7,300 nt of DNA from Actinomycetes bacterium (GTDB lineage Bacteria; Actinomycetota; Acidimicrobiia; Acidimicrobiales; Microtrichaceae): the NCBI GenBank assembly GCA_023423215.1, contig JAFAFZ010000144.1, forward strand, positions 1 through 7,300. The letters run 5' to 3'. The notes beneath the pieces are model-generated. The model saw nothing but the letters and a program-made list of their open reading frames with translations. It was not told the origin of the DNA and made no database searches. This document shows positions 5,469-7,300 of the stretch, one piece after another. The translations under genes were made by a program, and so were the position numbers. Each line of letters starts with the position of its first letter. Within the stretch, counting starts at the first letter, position 1.

Positions 5469-6704
5469 ATGGACGTCTCCACGGCGACCCTGATCGACGG
5501 CATCCTGCTCGAGGGAGCGATCCGGACGGTCTTCCAGCCGATCGTCCGCCTCGACTCCGGGGACGTCGTCGGCTACGAAGCGTTGACCCGGGGGCCGGCC
5601 GGTCCGTTGGAGCGGCCCGACGAGCTGTTCGCCGCCGCCGGCGACGCCGGACGCTCCGGCGAACTGGACCGTGCGTGCGTCGCCTCGGCGTTCGGGTCCG
5701 CACGGACCCTGCCCGCGGGTGCGCTCCTGTTCGTCAACGTCGAACCGGCCACGCTCGGCTCGGACCTGGTCGCAGCCACGGCGCCCATCGCCGCCGCCGG
5801 CGAGCGGACGGTCGTGCTGGAGGTGACCGAGCGAGCGCTGATGACCGACCCGACCTCGCTCCTGGGTGCCGTCGAGTCGGCACGTGAGCACGGCTGGCTC
5901 ATCGCGCTGGACGACGTCGGCGTCGAGCCCGCGTCGCTCGCGCTGCTGCCGCTGATCGCACCCGACGTCATCAAGCTGGACATGGGCCTCATCCGGGACC
6001 GGCCCGACCGTGACCTGGGCCGGACGATGGCCGCGGTCATGGCGCACGCCGAGCGCGCCGGCACGACGGTCCTGGCAGAGGGCATCGAGACCGACGCGCA
6101 CCTGGAGCGGGCCGTCTCGCTCGGTGCGACCCTCGGCCAGGGCTACCGGTTCGGCCGACCGGCGGACACCGCCGAGGCGTCGACGCCGATCTCGCCCCTG
6201 GACCTCGCGGCGCGTCCGCCCCGTCGCCGCGTGCAGCTCTCACCCTTCGATGCCGTGGTCGCCACGGGCCGCAGGGCGCGTGTCGCCCGGAAGCAGGTGC
6301 TGCTGCAGATCTCGCACCACCTCGAGGAGCAGGCGAGCGCCGATCCGGGCACGCCGCTCCTGCTCAGCGCGTTCCAGCACGCCCGTCACTTCACCCCGGC
6401 GACGACCGTCCGCTACGGCCACCTGGCCGAGCGCTGCGCGATCACTGCGGCGTTGGGCGTCGACATGCCGGCCGAGCCGGTCCCGGGCGTGCGCGGCGGG
6501 GTCATCCTGCCGGGTGACCCCCTGGCGGACGAGTGGAGCGTCGCCGTGCTCGGCCCGCACTACGCCGGCGCGCTGCTCGGCCGGGACCTGGGCGACGACG
6601 GCGACGACCCCGACCGGCGCTTCGAGTACGTCGTGACCCACGACCGCGACCTGGTCGAGCTGGCCACGGCCTCGCTGCTGCGTCGCATCCTGCCGCAGCG
6701 CTGA
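5469..6704 (+). CDS. EAL-DICT protein (c-di-GMP phosphodiesterase type)
   Basis: A 411-residue soluble protein. Residues about 15-240 form an EAL domain, which hydrolyses cyclic di-GMP to pGpG. The expected active-site residues are present: Glu37 in YEALTR, Asn90 in FVNVEP, Glu118 and Glu121 in LEVTE, Asp148-Asp149 in ALDDVG, Lys169 in VIKLD, Glu204 in LAEGIE and Gln224 in LGQGYRFG. The usual GTGYSSL loop after the DD pair is GVEPASL here. Residues about 265-408 match the DICT sensory domain: ISHHLEEQ, SAFQHARHFTPAT, GVRGGVILPGDPLADEW, VLGPHYAGALLGRDLGD, RRFEYVVTHDRDLV. DICT domains accompany cyclic-nucleotide and two-component signalling proteins. Retained residues suggest an active enzyme; a pure c-di-GMP receptor remains possible. 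The ATG at 5469 directly abuts an AGGAG with no spacer, so the start is a little uncertain or the transcript may be leaderless. Confidence 0.92.
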   Translation: MDVSTATLIDGILLEGAIRTVFQPIVRLDSGDVVGYEALTRGPAGPLERPDELFAAAGDAGRSGELDRACVASAFGSARTLPAGALLFVNVEPATLGSDLVAATAPIAAAGERTVVLEVTERALMTDPTSLLGAVESAREHGWLIALDDVGVEPASLALLPLIAPDVIKLDMGLIRDRPDRDLGRTMAAVMAHAERAGTTVLAEGIETDAHLERAVSLGATLGQGYRFGRPADTAEASTPISPLDLAARPPRRRVQLSPFDAVVATGRRARVARKQVLLQISHHLEEQASADPGTPLLLSAFQHARHFTPATTVRYGHLAERCAITAALGVDMPAEPVPGVRGGVILPGDPLADEWSVAVLGPHYAGALLGRDLGDDGDDPDRRFEYVVTHDRDLVELATASLLRRILPQR

Positions 6705-6730
6705 CCGACGGCCGCCCGACACCTCGGCCG

Positions 6731-6747
6731 CCACGAGCGCCTCGTGG
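6731..6747 (+). terminator. Hairpin after the EAL-DICT gene
   Basis: Perfect 7-bp stem ccacgag (6731-6737) and ctcgtgg (6741-6747) with a 3-base loop, 26 bases after the EAL-DICT stop and before the next gene on the same strand. No T-tract follows. It may be a terminator or processing signal separating the two genes. Confidence 0.4.
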
Positions 6748-6772
6748 TCCGGCAGCTACGGTCGATGCCCAC

Positions 6773-7300
6773 ATGGAGACCTGGCTGATGGGCGGCGAGA
6801 CGATCGCGATCGATGTCCTGCTCGAGCCCGACGCCGTCGTCCGGGACCTGGCGCTCGGCCTGAACCGGGCGTTCCTGCACTCGGTCGCGCCGCCGGTGGG
6901 CTTCGAGCTGGGTGAGTCCCGGCGCCCCCACGTCACGGTCGTGCAGTCCTACGTGCGCACCGACGCGCTCGACGAGGTGCTGGACGCGGTGGCCGCGGTC
7001 GTGGCGACCGCAGACCGACGCGCGTTCGACCTGGTCGCCGACGCCGAGCTGTTCGGGGATCCCGCGCAGGCCGAGGACGACGCCGTCGTGACCGCCCTCT
7101 GGGGCATGGACGGGTCGGCCGCACTCCTCGGGCTGCAGGCGGACGTGCTGGCGGCGCTCGAGCCGTTCGCCGTCGCGATCGGCGACGAGCGTGCGTTCGT
7201 GCGCACGCCGGACGAGCCGGACATCGCACCCTCGACCGTCCGCTACGTCGAGCGCTTCGCCGGCGAGCACGCCGGCACCAGCTACCGGCCCCACCTGACG
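6773..7300 (+). CDS. 2H phosphoesterase (LigT-like) family protein, cut by the window end
   Basis: An open frame of 176 codons runs from the ATG at 6773 to the window end without a stop. Codon third positions are overwhelmingly G/C. It shows the two histidine motifs that define the 2H phosphoesterase superfamily (RNA ligase/cyclic phosphodiesterase, LigT and tRNA-cyclic-phosphodiesterase types): RPHVTVVQ with His53 and Thr55, and YRPHLT with His174 and Thr176 at the very edge. The first beta strand, TIAIDVLLEPD (10-20), also fits the fold. Family members hydrolyse 2',3'-cyclic phosphates, ADP-ribose cyclic phosphates or 2'-5' linkages; the substrate here cannot be read from the sequence. An alternative start is the ATG at 6788, which has GGAG nine bases upstream, while 6773 lacks a ribosome-binding site. 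A -10-like TACGGT lies at 6757-6762. The C-terminus lies outside the window. Confidence 0.75.
   Translation, partial: METWLMGGETIAIDVLLEPDAVVRDLALGLNRAFLHSVAPPVGFELGESRRPHVTVVQSYVRTDALDEVLDAVAAVVATADRRAFDLVADAELFGDPAQAEDDAVVTALWGMDGSAALLGLQADVLAALEPFAVAIGDERAFVRTPDEPDIAPSTVRYVERFAGEHAGTSYRPHLT

Overview
The window looks like chromosomal DNA from a high-GC actinobacterium. GC at third codon positions is very high, GTG/TTG starts occur, and the families present (DUF2510 membrane protein, EAL-DICT protein, DUF4142 secreted protein, two-TM-cluster GT2) are typical of that phylum. A Nocardioides/Aeromicrobium-like host is a guess; nothing here fixes the genus.

Layout. (1) 80-1911, plus strand: a membrane family-2 glycosyltransferase, then a 77-residue single-span membrane protein whose ATG overlaps the glycosyltransferase stop (ATGA), so a translationally coupled pair. 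(2) 1943-2456: a decayed stretch. It holds the C-terminal part of a TetR-like regulator (minus strand) joined head-to-head to the C-terminal tail of an NTF2/SnoaL-like protein (plus strand). Both lack their 5' ends, as if one deletion removed the shared promoter region and both N-termini. (3) 2477-2504: a strong hairpin, apparently the old shared terminator. (4) 2502-3783: a 1,234-bp unit bounded by a 48-bp direct repeat (45/48 identical). The repeat is the 3' end of the neighbouring aldo/keto reductase gene. The unit has visibly lower GC than its flanks and carries one gene, a DUF2510 membrane protein, with no recombinase. (5) 3751-4626, minus: a complete YdbC-like aldo/keto reductase. (6) 4646-4728: an intergenic stretch with mutually exclusive hairpins. 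(7) 4742-5314, minus: a secreted DUF4142 protein. (8) 5315-5468: a divergent intergenic region. (9) 5469-6704, plus: an EAL-DICT protein, predicted to act in c-di-GMP turnover. (10) 6773 to the window end: a 2H phosphoesterase-like protein cut off by the window edge.

The most interesting item is the repeat-bounded insert at the aldo/keto reductase 3' end. It has the geometry of site-specific integration into the end of a gene: the gene end is rebuilt on one side and the displaced original end, still next to its terminator, lies on the other. Yet the insert is only about 1.2 kb with one membrane-protein gene. It could be a non-autonomous integrative cassette or the remnant of a larger element. 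No CRISPR array, tRNA, rRNA, transposase or integrase was seen.
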